Source: Arundinibacter roseus (GTDB lineage Bacteria > Bacteroidota > Bacteroidia > Cytophagales > Spirosomataceae). Taken from it: 42,806 nucleotides of DNA. Location: positions 1 through 42,806 of the forward strand of contig NZ_SMJU01000014.1 in the NCBI RefSeq assembly GCF_004348825.1, written 5' to 3'. Each line of letters begins with the position of its first letter. Position 1 is the first letter of the stretch. Shown in pieces: positions 42,587-42,806 of the stretch. A model generated the notes under the pieces. It ran no database searches and was not told the origin of the DNA. It was given only the letters and a program-made list of their open reading frames with translations. The position numbers were made by a program, and so were the translations under genes.

Positions 42587-42806
42587 CACAGGGCTGCACC
42601 CTGTGCTGGTGTATTGCGCCCTTTCAGGGCTTTTGTGGATTGCTCTTTTTATTTTCCTTTTTCTTTTCCTTCTGCTCACACCCAACTACGTCCACCCTAC
42701 CAACACCCACAGGGCTGCACCCTGTGCTAGTGTATTGCGCCCTTTCAGGGCTTTTGTGGATTGCTCTTTTTATTTTCCTTTTTCTTTTCCTTCTGCCAAC
42801 ACCCAA
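42587..42806. repeat. 121-bp tandem REP-like repeat at the right edge
   Basis: CACAGGGCTGCACCCTGTGC begins at 42587 and again at 42708, a 121-base period. Each unit has two palindromes, CACAGGGCTGCACCCTGTG and GCCCTTTCAGGGC, followed by a T-rich stretch (TTTTATTTTCCTTTTTC). The second unit runs into the window edge, so the copy number is unknown. It is non-coding; open frames on either strand are by-products of the repeat. Confidence 0.9.

Noticed and set aside
42542-42806. Open frames on both strands at the right edge
   Set aside because: They are produced by the 121-bp repeat and its Lys/Phe-rich tract; there is no protein signature.

Overview
The window looks like chromosomal DNA from a Bacteroidota member, most likely order Cytophagales (a Spirosomataceae-like genus is a guess). 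The evidence is giant secreted proteins built from Ig-like and SdrD-B-like modules, a FISUMP/thrombospondin-3 secreted protein, TPR-sensor histidine kinases with N-terminal signal peptides, a LytTR regulator, a PepSY-like lipoprotein, an ECF sigma factor with a membrane/beta-barrel partner, and little sign of Shine-Dalgarno sites. I see no rRNA, tRNA, CRISPR array or intact transposase.

Left part (1-6500, all minus strand): the first 3331 bases are the N-terminal 1110 codons of a very large secreted repeat protein that runs off the left edge. Upstream of it lie a small two-domain Ig-like secreted protein, a TlpA/thioredoxin-like lipid- or periplasm-facing protein, and a FISUMP-domain secreted protein. 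Bases 6500-7700 are decayed DNA holding a histidine-kinase fragment and the C-terminal third of a VapC/PIN toxin gene.

Centre (7700-32320): a surface-protein and signalling island. It holds a LytTR regulator plus HisKA kinase (minus), a NarL-type regulator plus HisKA_3 kinase (plus), an AraC-type regulator, and two copies of one module. Each module is a small REC-less LuxR-type HTH protein on the plus strand converging on a 2400-2560 residue surface protein on the minus strand, with a hairpin terminator between them. The two giants share a beta-propeller-like N-terminal region and a nearly identical 1.8 kb 3' end, collinear at DNA level. Their middles differ: a 675-bp Ig-like array in one, ten SdrD-B repeats of 381-384 bp in the other. 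Three copies of a MITE-like palindromic element (TTATTGAT ends) and a cluster of REP-like palindromes sit only in the gaps of this island. An identical 18-bp motif lies, in opposite orientation, upstream of the NarL regulator and of the AraC gene.

Right part (32690-42806): mostly housekeeping. metH (cobalamin-dependent methionine synthase) and a Gre-like factor form a minus-strand operon, divergent from an Lrp/AsnC regulator. Then come a PepSY-like lipoprotein, an ECF sigma factor overlapping a gene whose product has an anti-sigma-like N-terminus, one membrane helix and a predicted outer-membrane barrel, a Ppx/GppA phosphatase, and a small SxtJ/DUF5989 membrane-protein pair. The right edge is a 121-bp tandem REP-like repeat.

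The most interesting candidate system is the duplicated regulator/giant-surface-protein module with its own sensors, shared 3' cassette and reshufflable repeat arrays. It could be a surface-variation locus; that function is inferred, not shown.
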